From Gallibacterium faecale (GTDB lineage: Bacteria; Pseudomonadota; Gammaproteobacteria; Enterobacterales; Pasteurellaceae), in the NCBI RefSeq assembly GCF_027920745.1, contig NZ_JAQIBB010000057.1, positions 11,761-75,760 on the forward strand: a stretch of 64,000 nucleotides of DNA, read 5' to 3'. The position numbers were made by a program, and so were the translations under genes. This document shows positions 23,136-31,001 of this stretch, piece by piece. Each line of letters starts with the position of its first letter. The stretch's first letter is position 1. The notes under the pieces were generated by a model, which saw only the letters and a program-made list of their open reading frames with translations, searched no databases and was not told where the DNA came from.

Positions 23136-23674
23136 TATTGCGGTTCCCCTGTTTTTCCACCGCTATCTCCTGGGTGAATGTGCTTAACTAGGCTAATGCC
23201 TGACGCGACTACATCACCATCAACTGTCACAGTTCCGTTGATGTGTACATTGCCGGTACAGTTGACTTGCGGGGTATCAGCGGTAACAGATTGACTTGCT
23301 TCAATCTGTGCTGTTGCAATACCGCTTGCGGTTAAAGCGTGCGTTTTTTGGTTGTATTTGATGACGGCGTTATCAGCGAATTTGATAACGTGTTCATCAG
23401 GACTATTGCTCGGAGATTGATTTTTTAAATAGATACCAGTAATAACCACGCCTGTATTGAGTTCGCCGCTCGGCGCAAGCAATAAGCATTGTTCGCCGAC
23501 GGTTGGCGGTGACCAAGTGATGGTTGTTCCTGCACGCAAGGTTAAAAATGGCAACCAGTCACTAATTATTTGTCCCGATTGCACCCTTGCTCTTGCTTGT
23601 TGATAATCCACGGCGTGGATAACGCCAATCTTGATTAAGCTTTCAAGTCGGCGAATGATGTCTGCGATATTCAT
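23135..23674 (-). CDS. V: Baseplate spike protein V
   Basis: 179 residues. N-terminal OB-fold (IGVIHAVDYQQARARVQSG, VGEQCLLLAPSGELNTGVVITGIY), then a beta-helix and the terminal VKHIHPGDSGGKTGEPQ, whose HxH at the tip is the iron-binding apex of the P2 spike. It punctures the outer membrane. Confidence 0.93.
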   Translation of the reverse strand: MNIADIIRRLESLIKIGVIHAVDYQQARARVQSGQIISDWLPFLTLRAGTTITWSPPTVGEQCLLLAPSGELNTGVVITGIYLKNQSPSNSPDEHVIKFADNAVIKYNQKTHALTASGIATAQIEASQSVTADTPQVNCTGNVHINGTVTVDGDVVASGISLVKHIHPGDSGGKTGEPQ

Positions 23675-23749
23675 ACCGCTATTATTGAGAGGATAAAGAG
23701 GGTAGGCGAGCTGATAAGATTGTGAGATTGGCTATCACAAATAGATAAA

Positions 23750-23778
23750 AAAAGGAAAGTTTGTTCACTTTCCTTTTT
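23750..23778. terminator. Bidirectional terminator after higBA
   Basis: AAAAGGAAAGT/ACTTTCCTTTTT hairpin between higA and V; it would end the toxin-antitoxin transcript but also lies within the late tail operon. Confidence 0.65.
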
Positions 23779-23793
23779 GGTTTGATTGATTAA

Positions 23794-24120
23794 TTATTGG
23801 GTAATGTGTTGCGTTTGTGTGCTTGCTTGATTAAACGGTTTAATTTCAGCAAGCGCAATAGCAATTTTTTCTTCTGTGATTTGTGCATCGTAATGTGTTT
23901 GTAAGTTTAGCCAGCTTTGTGCGTCTGTGCTAAAAAACGCGGCTAAACGTAATGCAGTATCAGCAGTAATACTGCGTTTACCTTGCACAATTTCATTAAT
24001 TCTACGCGGCGGCACATTAATAGCTTTAGCCAGCGCATATTGACTAATGTTTAGTGGGATTAGCCAATCTTCTAATAATATTTCACCCGGATGCACTAGT
24101 GGCACTTCACGATCTTTCAT
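23794..24120 (-). CDS. higA: HigA-family antitoxin
   Basis: 108 residues. VHPGEILLEDWLIPLNISQYALAKAINVPPRRINEIVQGKRSITADTALRLAAFF is the XRE-HigA signature. It neutralises the HigB-like toxin and represses the operon. It follows the toxin gene by 9 bases; toxin-first order is usual for higBA. Confidence 0.92.
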   Translation of the reverse strand: MKDREVPLVHPGEILLEDWLIPLNISQYALAKAINVPPRRINEIVQGKRSITADTALRLAAFFSTDAQSWLNLQTHYDAQITEEKIAIALAEIKPFNQASTQTQHITQ

Positions 24121-24129
24121 ATTGCCTCC

Positions 24130-24408
24130 TTAATGATAATCCACAATCTCAACGTTAGCAGCGTGTCCATTTTGCCAGACAAAGCAGATACGCCACTGAT
24201 CGTTAATTCTGATACTATATTGACCGACTCTATCACCTTTTAAAGCTTCCAAATGATTAGCTGGTGGAATACGTAAAAAAGCTAAGTCTGTCGCTGCATT
24301 AAGTTGTTGTAATTTTCTCATTGCAACACGTTCAAAAGTGATAAACCTTTTTATCCTTTTTCCATTAAAAAATTGTTCTGTTTCTTTGCAGCGAAAACTT
24401 AATATCAT
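24130..24408 (-). CDS. higB: HigB-like toxin (RelE/HigB mRNA interferase)
   Basis: 92 residues. MILSFRCKETEQFFNGKRIKRF, LQQLNAATDLAFLRIPPANHLEALKGDRVGQYSIRINDQWRICFVWQNGHAANVEIVDYH matches HigB/RelE plasmid-maintenance toxins throughout. Cleaves mRNA at the ribosome when free. Start supported by CGAGGAGCG upstream. Confidence 0.92.
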   Translation of the reverse strand: MILSFRCKETEQFFNGKRIKRFITFERVAMRKLQQLNAATDLAFLRIPPANHLEALKGDRVGQYSIRINDQWRICFVWQNGHAANVEIVDYH

Positions 24409-24438
24409 TATTAACGCTCCTCGTTATTAATTGATGGT

Positions 24439-24467
24439 ATGATAACGTTATTCGTTATTAAACGCAA
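24439..24467 (-). promoter_or_regulatory. Promoter of higBA with AATAACG repeats
   Basis: TTGCGT (24462-24467 complement), 17-base spacer, TATCAT (24439-24444 complement). The spacer carries two AATAACG repeats, a likely HigA operator. Allows expression from the prophage independent of the late operon. Confidence 0.6.
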
Positions 24468-24472
24468 CACTT

Positions 24473-27271
24473 TTAATCTCTATCTGACAATAAACTACGA
24501 TTTTTTGCTTGTTGTTGTCGTTGTATAGACTCAATTTCTTTTCTTACCGCTGCCGCGATTGCTTCTGGATTGCCGTTTTGCACATTGATATTTATTGACA
24601 CTTGTAAATTAGTGGCTTTTTGATCATGTTGATACTTATGATCATTGATCTTATTTTTTCGTTCATCAATTTTTAGACTTGGTTGTGATAGTACAATTGG
24701 CCGCGGTAATGCGACTTGTGGTTGCGGTAGCACAGTTGGTTGTGGTAGTGCAACTTGTGGTTGTGGTAGTGCAACTTGTGGCTGCGGTAGTGCAACTTGT
24801 GGTTGAGCAAAAGCCACGCTACTTGCTAATCCTGCAGCAACCATTCCTGCTTTGGCGGTTTTTGCTCTGTGTAGCGTTGATAAAAAGCCAGTGCCTAGAC
24901 GGGAAGTCGCTTCTTTATTAAAGACAAACTCGCCACGATGCACAATGCCTGCAGGATCATATTTGCCACCGCTACCAGTATAGCCGCCTGTTGCTTTTTG
25001 TTGTGTTAATACCCCTCGCATAGCTTCATCCATTAAAATATTGGTACCACCATGGAATTGTTGTACTGCTTTTTGTAGCGATTCTTGTTCTGCTTTTTCT
25101 TTAATTTCATTAATTTTTGTTTCTGCCTCGGTGGAGAAGCCGAGTTTTTGTTTAATCCAATCGACTTTTTCTTTAATGAAATTGGTAACTGCACTGAATT
25201 TATCTTCAATACCTTTTTTGAGTGAAGTTACAATATTTGTGCCAAATTGCACAAAATTATCCGGCAGTTCTATCCCAAAATATGACATTACTTTAGCTAA
25301 AGCTTTGTAAAATAGCCCGATGGGTGACCAATTCACAATAAGCTTTCCAATTTCACCAATTCCACCGTCGAACGCGGCTTTGATGTTTGTCCAAATTTTC
25401 ACAAAAAAGTTCTTGATTGGTCCCCAGTTTTTATAAATAAGGTAGCCAATGGCTGCTAATGTTGCAATCACTGCTACAATAGCAAGAATAATAGGATTCG
25501 TCATTGCAAATAAAGAAATTGCCCTAATTAATCCTAAGAATTTACCACCTAATGAAAGCACTATTCCGCCAACTTTTAGAAATCCTAACCCCATTCTTGC
25601 GATTGGATAAAGCATAAAACTTAGCAAATTACTTAAAGCCCCAACAACAATTAACGAAGCTCCTAAAGTACCACCCCATTTTATTAAACTAACAACAAGA
25701 TCTTTATTATTTGTTACCCATTGTCCAATAGATTTTGTTACTTTCGCCACAATAACAATAACTTCCCACATACCTTCAACGATTGTAGAAATTCCTTTTC
25801 CAACATCATTTGCCCATTTTTCTAGCTCTCCATTTTGTGCCATTTGATCAACAGCATCTAGAACGTTTTTTAGTTTCCCTTTTAAAACATCAAATGCTCC
25901 AGATTGCATTATCATATTCTGGAATCTAACCCATTGATCTTGTAAGTTAGACCAAATACCAATCAATGTTTTTGATTGTTTTTCCATTGCATCGGCGTAT
26001 TTTTCATTCCAAATTCTTTTTAAAGTTTCCTCGATTTGTTTACGGTTATTCTTATTAACTTTTGCTGTTCGTTGTTTACCGTTGCGGTCTGTATATTCAT
26101 ACTCAATAAAATTTGTTCCTTTAATAGCATTTCCTTTAATACCAAATTCTTTTAATCGCTCATTTTCTCCTGTAACTGCATCAGCAATCGCTTCTACCGC
26201 TTGCATAATAGGTTTTCCCATTGCAGAAGATGTATCGCCTAATGTTTTTAATAAACCATTAGTTGGATCCATTCCGTAAGCCCTTAATCGTACAAAACTT
26301 TCTGTTACTTCGCCTAACTCATATGGGGTTTTAGTAGCAAAATCACTGATCCAATCCATACTTTGTTTAGCTTTGCTTTGGCTGCCTTCTGTTGTTTCTA
26401 GCACTGTTTGAAATTGTTCAAATTGAGCTGCTGTTTTTGCCATACCTACGACACCACTTCCAGCAGCATAACCAGCACCAACTAACCCAGCCCCCATTAC
26501 CATTGAGCGTTGTCCAAAATTAGCAAGACGTTCACTGCCGCTTTTTAACATTGCTACTCGTTGTTGATATTTCTGCTGTGCGGCTTTGGTTTTATTTAAT
26601 CGTTCTAATGCTTTTTTCTGTTTGTCGATTTCTTTGGTTGCTTGGCTGATTTTGTTTTTTGTAATGAGTTCTTCTGTTCCTAATCTCTTAACATTGACTC
26701 CGCTTTCTTTCAGCTTTTGTTGTAAACGACGTAATTCTACTAATTGCAATGCCTTTTCATGGCGACTGGCTTTTAATGCGGATTTTTCGGCATTAATGGC
26801 TTGTTTGCTAGCACTAAGGGCGTTTTTCTGTTTTTGTAACTCTTGTTCTAGTCGATTAATGGCTTGGTTGGCAAACATTGCTTGTGTGCTAAGTTTAACG
26901 TACTCACTACTATTACCTAGCCCACCTTTGCTTAGTGTATTTTGTGCATCAAAGATTTGTTGTAATTCTCGCTTTTTCTCTTTAATACTGACAATTAAGT
27001 TATCGCGACCGCTTTTGAGTTTTTCGTGTTTTCCTTGTAAAGAGGTAATTTTTTCATTGTATTTCTGAATGCTTTTTGTACTGTTATCAATATTCGCTTT
27101 AAGCCGTTGGAAACCATTAATTTGTCCTTGAACTTTTTCTAATGATTTGAGGCTATCTTTGCTTTCTTTAAGTGCAGTTGCTAATTTCTGACTGGCTTTT
27201 TCTGCACTTTTAAGAGGTGCAGAAATTTTATCAATCGCATTTAATAAAACGGTAAGTTGTAAATTGTTCAT
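24473..27271 (-). CDS. T: Tape measure protein T
   Basis: 932 residues. A long coiled-coil N-terminal 250 residues (KESKDSLKSLEKVQGQIN, KKRELQQIFDAQNTLS, RLEQELQKQKNAL), then the tape-measure core TAAQFEQFQTVLETTEGSQSKAKQSMDWISDFATKTPYELGEVTESFVRL, GALSNLLSFMLYPIARMGLGFLKVG hydrophobic segments, and a C-terminal region with tandem QPQVALP repeats. It sets tail length and likely crosses the cell envelope. No P4-type E-derived frameshift here. Confidence 0.95.
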   Translation of the reverse strand: MNNLQLTVLLNAIDKISAPLKSAEKASQKLATALKESKDSLKSLEKVQGQINGFQRLKANIDNSTKSIQKYNEKITSLQGKHEKLKSGRDNLIVSIKEKKRELQQIFDAQNTLSKGGLGNSSEYVKLSTQAMFANQAINRLEQELQKQKNALSASKQAINAEKSALKASRHEKALQLVELRRLQQKLKESGVNVKRLGTEELITKNKISQATKEIDKQKKALERLNKTKAAQQKYQQRVAMLKSGSERLANFGQRSMVMGAGLVGAGYAAGSGVVGMAKTAAQFEQFQTVLETTEGSQSKAKQSMDWISDFATKTPYELGEVTESFVRLRAYGMDPTNGLLKTLGDTSSAMGKPIMQAVEAIADAVTGENERLKEFGIKGNAIKGTNFIEYEYTDRNGKQRTAKVNKNNRKQIEETLKRIWNEKYADAMEKQSKTLIGIWSNLQDQWVRFQNMIMQSGAFDVLKGKLKNVLDAVDQMAQNGELEKWANDVGKGISTIVEGMWEVIVIVAKVTKSIGQWVTNNKDLVVSLIKWGGTLGASLIVVGALSNLLSFMLYPIARMGLGFLKVGGIVLSLGGKFLGLIRAISLFAMTNPIILAIVAVIATLAAIGYLIYKNWGPIKNFFVKIWTNIKAAFDGGIGEIGKLIVNWSPIGLFYKALAKVMSYFGIELPDNFVQFGTNIVTSLKKGIEDKFSAVTNFIKEKVDWIKQKLGFSTEAETKINEIKEKAEQESLQKAVQQFHGGTNILMDEAMRGVLTQQKATGGYTGSGGKYDPAGIVHRGEFVFNKEATSRLGTGFLSTLHRAKTAKAGMVAAGLASSVAFAQPQVALPQPQVALPQPQVALPQPTVLPQPQVALPRPIVLSQPSLKIDERKNKINDHKYQHDQKATNLQVSININVQNGNPEAIAAAVRKEIESIQRQQQAKNRSLLSDRD
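24702..24804 (-). repeat. Tandem QPQVALP repeat within tape measure
   Basis: Four to five imperfect 21-base repeats (coding QPQVALP, with variants QPTVL and RPIVLSQ) near the tape measure C-terminus, 24702-24804. They may expand or contract by slippage. Confidence 0.85.
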
Positions 27272-27288
27272 AAAAACCTACTTTTTAA

Positions 27289-27318
27289 TTGACAATATTT
27301 TCAGTTTAGTTTGATAAT
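27289..27318 (+). promoter_or_regulatory. Promoter of moron membrane gene 1
   Basis: Consensus TTGACA (27289-27294), 18-base spacer, GATAAT (27313-27318); near-perfect sigma-70 promoter pointing opposite to the late genes. Confidence 0.75.
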
Positions 27319-27339
27319 GGCTTAAACAAGGAGTTAATT

Positions 27340-27576
27340 ATGGTCAGCCTAATTTTAATATCTATCTTTTTTATTAGTCTGCTAGCCTTGACAATGGTGA
27401 TGTTACCTTTTGCCACAGGTCTAGTTCTTGCTGTTCCTTTCATTTTTCTTTATTTGTTAATGATTGCTTCTATCCTTTGGTTATTTGACATTAATGTCTT
27501 TCTAGGTTTAGTTGCGCTTATTTTTTATTGTTATTTAGCCCACCTTTTCCAGAGAAGATGTAAAGCAACAAGTTAA
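27340..27576 (+). CDS. Small membrane protein, late-operon moron 1
   Basis: 78 residues, almost entirely hydrophobic: two to three transmembrane segments and a basic tail (HLFQRRCKATS). AAGGAG before the ATG. Inserted between T and S in the opposite orientation, with its own promoter, so it should be made in the lysogen. No family recognised; superinfection exclusion is a possible role. Confidence 0.65.
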   Translation: MVSLILISIFFISLLALTMVMLPFATGLVLAVPFIFLYLLMIASILWLFDINVFLGLVALIFYCYLAHLFQRRCKATS

Positions 27577-27631
27577 AATTAATCCTTATAATTTTTAAAT
27601 TGAGATTGCTCATAGTTTTACCCTGTTTTGG

Positions 27632-27660
27632 TTGACATCATTAATATTACTATCAATAAT
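27632..27660 (+). promoter_or_regulatory. Promoter of moron membrane genes 2-3
   Basis: TTGACA (27632-27637), 17-base spacer, AATAAT (27655-27660). A second autonomous promoter in the same cargo block. Confidence 0.7.
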
Positions 27661-27690
27661 GTAATAAAACGATTAAGGAGAAATTGAATT

Positions 27691-27972
27691 ATGTTCAGCA
27701 TCTTATTAATTTTCTTCTGGATTCTTATAGTCATTTTTTGTGTCGTTTTTGTGCCACTTGGTCTTTTATTCGGTATTGTTTTAGGTACAAAAGATCAATA
27801 TGAATTTGCTGTAACACGTAAAGAGAAAGTACAAGCGTTATTAACCCCTTTAATGCTTGCCTCGCCTTTTATCTATTACAATTTTATTAATGACTCTTTA
27901 TGGCAAGCAGCGTTATCTCTTTTGTTTATCCCTATCGTCACTGAAGCTATTTTTACCAATGCTAAAAGGTAA
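27691..27972 (+). CDS. Small membrane protein, late-operon moron 2
   Basis: 93 residues with about three transmembrane segments (IFFWILIVIFCVVFVPLGLLFGIVLG; FIYYNFINDSLWQAALSLLFIP) and a short charged loop. AAGGAGAAATTGAATT precedes the ATG. No recognised family. Confidence 0.65.
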   Translation: MFSILLIFFWILIVIFCVVFVPLGLLFGIVLGTKDQYEFAVTRKEKVQALLTPLMLASPFIYYNFINDSLWQAALSLLFIPIVTEAIFTNAKR

Positions 27973-27977
27973 TCATT

Positions 27978-28235
27978 ATGGAGCTAATTTATTTTGTCCT
28001 TTTACTTATCGGTGTCGGTTTTTCATTAGCATTTGCTTTTACTGCGACTTTTGCGATGATTGCAGCAGCAGTTTATTTATTGCCTCTCGTTGTTGCGATT
28101 GCGATTCCTTTATTTATTCTTGTCTGTATTCTGATTGGCATTGGAGTTTTGGCTGGCTGGATTGGTGAAACAGCAACTTTCATTTTGTTATGTATTTGCG
28201 GCTTAATCTATTTTTTCAGCCGTAAAAAGCCTTAA
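27978..28235 (+). CDS. Small membrane protein, late-operon moron 3
   Basis: 85 residues, glycine/alanine rich transmembrane protein (VYLLPLVVAIAIPLFILVCILIGIGVLAGWIGE), basic C-terminus FSRKKP. Starts 5 bases after moron 2, hence co-translated. Its stop overlaps the end of gene S by 4 bases, tail to tail. Confidence 0.6.
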   Translation: MELIYFVLLLIGVGFSLAFAFTATFAMIAAAVYLLPLVVAIAIPLFILVCILIGIGVLAGWIGETATFILLCICGLIYFFSRKKP

Positions 28236-28687
28236 TTGTTCCAGCCTAACCCCTGAATAATTAACTCTTCTACTAATGATTTATCTTGTTCCGTAAACCC
28301 TAATAATTCCCGCTTTGCGTATTGTGTTGAGATATTACGTTTCTCATTCACGACACCACGTTTACCCAGTTGATGCACAGCAGCAATATTTGCTGCAGAT
28401 CCACTAAATCCGACAGTAACTTGATTGGCTGTACTTTTTGCTTTTAAGTAACGTGCCATTTTTAATTTTACAAACATTTTTTGTCGTCTAATCCGACCTT
28501 TCTTTTTTCTTAATTTTTTACGCGGAATAAAACTTGTGCCATCTGGATTTTGTTGATTAGTAATGCGTTGGCGTTGTGATTGTGCGATTTTCTGCCCGAT
28601 ATTTTTTGCGAGATGACGTCTAGCTTGCGGTGATAAATTAGCGATTAAAGTGCTTAATTTATTGGTTAATTCATCAACGTTATCCAT
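28232..28687 (-). CDS. S: Tail completion protein S
   Basis: 151 residues from MDNVDELTNKLSTLIANLSPQARRHLAKNIGQKI (a longer ATG lies inside gene R). NPDGTSFIPRKK and the C-terminal FTEQDKSLVEELIIQGL are the conserved gpS/phage_tail_S features. Completes tail assembly with R. Confidence 0.9.
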   Translation of the reverse strand: MDNVDELTNKLSTLIANLSPQARRHLAKNIGQKIAQSQRQRITNQQNPDGTSFIPRKKLRKKKGRIRRQKMFVKLKMARYLKAKSTANQVTVGFSGSAANIAAVHQLGKRGVVNEKRNISTQYAKRELLGFTEQDKSLVEELIIQGLGWNN

Positions 28688-29159
28688 GATGCTCACCGTC
28701 GGTCGAGGTAATAAATTCATCTTTGATATAGAGCTCTAATCGCTCAAGTGTTTCATTCGCTGCGATTGGCTCTGGTAGATAAGTGATTTCTGTGCCTTTT
28801 TCGGTTTGTTCAACTTTTACGCGTTCGGTTAATTTGATTTTGAGTGATAAATCTTGGGTAGTTTTATTAATCAAATCAGTTTCAAAGGCGATTGCATCTG
28901 GGCGTTTTGCTGGATTGTCAAATAGCTCATTCTGATTTTTGCGTAAGTAGGCGAGCAGCGGCACGATAATGATCGCCACATCTTTATCAAAATCAGTAAT
29001 GATAATATTTATGGTATATTGATATTCATAACTTAATGATTCTGCATTTGTCGCGATAATATGCCCGTCATCAATAAATACTTGTAGCCTGTCTGGATTA
29101 TTACGTAAATACGGATAGGCTTTTTCAATCACTTCTCTTAGTTGTGCTGGTTTTTTCAT
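28680..29159 (-). CDS. R: Tail completion protein R
   Basis: 159 residues. MKKPAQLREVIEKAYPYLRNNPDRLQVFIDDGHI and LSYEYQYTINIIITDFDKD are the P2_phage_tail_R motifs. Overlaps S by 8 bases and the DksA-like gene by 4. Confidence 0.9.
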   Translation of the reverse strand: MKKPAQLREVIEKAYPYLRNNPDRLQVFIDDGHIIATNAESLSYEYQYTINIIITDFDKDVAIIIVPLLAYLRKNQNELFDNPAKRPDAIAFETDLINKTTQDLSLKIKLTERVKVEQTEKGTEITYLPEPIAANETLERLELYIKDEFITSTDGEHHG

Positions 29160-29368
29160 TTGCGATATTGCTTCTGTTGCTGTTCGTAAATAGTTTGACA
29201 GTCAATGCAACGTGTCACGCCCTGTAACCTTCTTCTATTTTCTGGGATAGGTTCCTCACAATCGATACAGTGCGTTAAACTTTGTCTTACTGTTTTTTGT
29301 TGTCGTTGTTGCAAGTTGTAGTCACGTTCTAATTGTGCTAATTCGTTCGCTCTATCAATTTGATCCAT
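29156..29368 (-). CDS. TraR/DksA-type zinc-finger protein
   Basis: 70 residues. CIDCEEPIPENRRRLQGVTRCIDCQTIYEQQQ is the C4 zinc-finger of phage TraR/DksA proteins, which bind the RNA polymerase secondary channel. The N-terminal helix is short. Part of the R-lysis block in many P2-like phages. Confidence 0.88.
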   Translation of the reverse strand: MDQIDRANELAQLERDYNLQQRQQKTVRQSLTHCIDCEEPIPENRRRLQGVTRCIDCQTIYEQQQKQYRK

Positions 29369-29625
29369 TATTCAATTTTTCCTTCAACTCTAATCCTAAA
29401 GTACGGTTCATATGCGGGGTTGTTTATATTCATTAATGATTCAAGATTAAAATAAATGCTTTGTGCTATATACAAGATAAATTCTGGAATAAAATTAGCC
29501 GTTGCAATTGTCGGGGCAATGCCATCAATCTCACCTATATAGACAGGAATACCGAATAATTTCCCATAATGTGTAAAGCCTTCGGAGAGTAATTCTTTTT
29601 TTGTGTAGTATTTCAGTAATGCCAT
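29368..29625 (-). CDS. Hypothetical phage protein, 85 aa
   Basis: Begins MALLKYYTKKELLSEGFTHYGKLFGIPVYIG; no recognised domain. Located between the lysis spanin genes and the DksA-like gene; abuts neighbours with overlapping starts. Probably a late accessory protein. Confidence 0.6.
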   Translation of the reverse strand: MALLKYYTKKELLSEGFTHYGKLFGIPVYIGEIDGIAPTIATANFIPEFILYIAQSIYFNLESLMNINNPAYEPYFRIRVEGKIE

Positions 29626-29633
29626 TTTATTTC

Positions 29634-29870
29634 CTATTGATTAAGGCAATTGATTAATGATTGTTTTTCAATTTTGCAGATTTCAATCGTATTTAATGCG
29701 TCTGCTAATGTTGTTACTAGATCGCCATTAGTTTTAATTTGTACGTTTGGTGTTTGGCATTGATTGCTTTGTGGGCAAATCAGATGATTAGTTGTTGGCT
29801 TTTTCGGTGTTGAGCAGGCGGCTAATGTCATCAGGCACAGGCTGATCACGCCAGTTTTTATTGTTTTCAT
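29634..29870 (-). CDS. Outer-membrane spanin Rz1 lipoprotein
   Basis: 78 residues from MKTIKTGVISLCLMTLAACSTPKK, a lipobox (LAAC) signal with the lipidated cysteine, then a short proline-containing mature region. It is in a different frame overlapping the end of Rz by 83 bases, as typical for overlapping Rz/Rz1. It bridges the inner and outer membrane with Rz to complete lysis. Confidence 0.85.
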   Translation of the reverse strand: MKTIKTGVISLCLMTLAACSTPKKPTTNHLICPQSNQCQTPNVQIKTNGDLVTTLADALNTIEICKIEKQSLINCLNQ

Positions 29871-30123
29871 GTTGTAACACCTCGTTAATTTGTTGCTTTT
29901 GTTTCGTTGCTTGTTGCTGTTGTTGTTCCAGTAATCCCAACAGGCGCTGTTGTGATTTCTTAAATTGTTCAATTTGTTGTGTTGTTTGTTGTAATTGTTG
30001 AGTAAGGTCGCTGATTGTTTGATGTTGTCGCTTTGTTTTGTCGTAAAGCGTGCTGCTTATGGTCGCTAACATTACAAAAACAAATAACAAAACGATTTCA
30101 ATTAGGGTAGTTAGTTTAGGCAT
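29788..30123 (-). CDS. Inner-membrane spanin Rz (LysB-like)
   Basis: 111 residues from MPKLTTLIEIVLLFVFVMLATISSTLY, one N-terminal transmembrane helix followed by a glutamine-rich periplasmic coiled coil (QQLQQTTQQIEQFKKSQQ...). An earlier in-frame start lies inside the lysozyme gene. Partner Rz1 is encoded in the overlapping frame. Confidence 0.85.
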   Translation of the reverse strand: MPKLTTLIEIVLLFVFVMLATISSTLYDKTKRQHQTISDLTQQLQQTTQQIEQFKKSQQRLLGLLEQQQQQATKQKQQINEVLQHENNKNWRDQPVPDDISRLLNTEKANN

Positions 30124-30623
30124 AACGCACGCTCCTTGTTTCGGCGTTGGATTAAGCCGTTTGATTTTTGCCCAGCAATATAGACCCAACGGGCAAACTG
30201 ATCGCACATTGCTGGCGTGTAGCCTTGGCGAGCCATCTTAAATAACGTTGAATTTTGTAGTTTTGTGCAGCCAACGTTAAACGTAATAGACGTTAAAGCG
30301 TCAAATGCACCTTGCGGCATTGCTTTTCCGTTCGCAAATTGATTCACACATTGTTCAGCGATTTTTATATCACTGACCCAGCGTTCTGCGATTTCTTGCA
30401 AGCTGTATTTACGTTGTTCTATTACTTGTCCGCTTGCTTCGGTTGAGCCTATGCCGACAGTCAAAACATCATTTGGGCATTGGTAAGGTTGTTGCACACA
30501 GCCCTCTGCATTGCCAATTAACTCTAAACCTTTTTGTGATGTTTTTATTTCATTAGCAAACTGGCTTAATACAATGGCGATAACTGCTGTTACGCTGCAA
30601 TATTTAATGACTATCTTCATCAT
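30111..30623 (-). CDS. lys: SAR endolysin, GH24 (T4-type) lysozyme
   Basis: 170 residues. The catalytic triad E40-x8-C49-x5-T55 (AEGCVQQPYQCPNDVLT) is the E-C-T version found in P1 Lyz and HP1 endolysins. The first 24 residues are a weak hydrophobic SAR domain with Cys9, so the enzyme is exported by Sec and held inactive at the membrane until the pinholin depolarises it. Hydrolyses peptidoglycan. Overlaps Rz by 13 bases and the holin gene by 20. Confidence 0.93.
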   Translation of the reverse strand: MMKIVIKYCSVTAVIAIVLSQFANEIKTSQKGLELIGNAEGCVQQPYQCPNDVLTVGIGSTEASGQVIEQRKYSLQEIAERWVSDIKIAEQCVNQFANGKAMPQGAFDALTSITFNVGCTKLQNSTLFKMARQGYTPAMCDQFARWVYIAGQKSNGLIQRRNKERALCLN

Positions 30624-30789
30624 GATGTTGTTTCTTTAGTTTTAATTCTTCGCTCTTGAAATACCAGTTAATTAAAAATGTGGCGATACCAAGCCCAATC
30701 CCAATGAGCGATGCCCATTCGTTGATAGATAAGCCGCTAAAAAAAGAGAGGACTGCACCCCAATATGCGTAAGTCGTTGAATCTTTCAT
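30604..30789 (-). CDS. Holin (class II-type small membrane protein)
   Basis: 61 residues from MKDSTTYAYWGAVLSFFSGLSINEWASLIGIGLGIATFLINWYFKSEELKLKKQHHDEDSH; an ATG four codons earlier is possible. Two transmembrane helices and a charged C-terminal tail typical of P21/HP1-type pinholins that trigger SAR endolysin release. Lies between X and the lysozyme. Confidence 0.8.
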   Translation of the reverse strand: MKDSTTYAYWGAVLSFFSGLSINEWASLIGIGLGIATFLINWYFKSEELKLKKQHHDEDSH

Positions 30790-30791
30790 AT

Positions 30792-31001
30792 TTAGTCCCA
30801 TAGATTCACGGATTGAATCGTTTTTCCTTGTTTAATCGTTTCATAATCTGGCAAATTGACTTCCGTTCCCATTTCAATTATTGCGTTGTCTGTTAGATGT
30901 GGATTTAGTGCCAGCGTTGGTTCAAGTAACCCATCAACACGCCCAAAGTATCGGTAAATGATGGTATCTAAGTTGTCATTTTGTATTGCAAACACTTTCA
31001 T
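30792..31001 (-). CDS. X: Tail protein X (LysM-like)
   Basis: 69 residues: VFAIQNDNLDTIIYRYFGRVDGLLEPTLALNPHLTDNAIIEMGTEVNLPDY is a LysM-type fold as in P2 gpX. Overlaps gpL by 4 bases. Confidence 0.92.
   Translation of the reverse strand: MKVFAIQNDNLDTIIYRYFGRVDGLLEPTLALNPHLTDNAIIEMGTEVNLPDYETIKQGKTIQSVNLWD

Noticed and set aside
24679..24921. 80-codon + frame rich in valine (VVVVQLVVVVVQLV)
   Set aside because: It is the antisense of the QPQVALP repeat in the tape measure.
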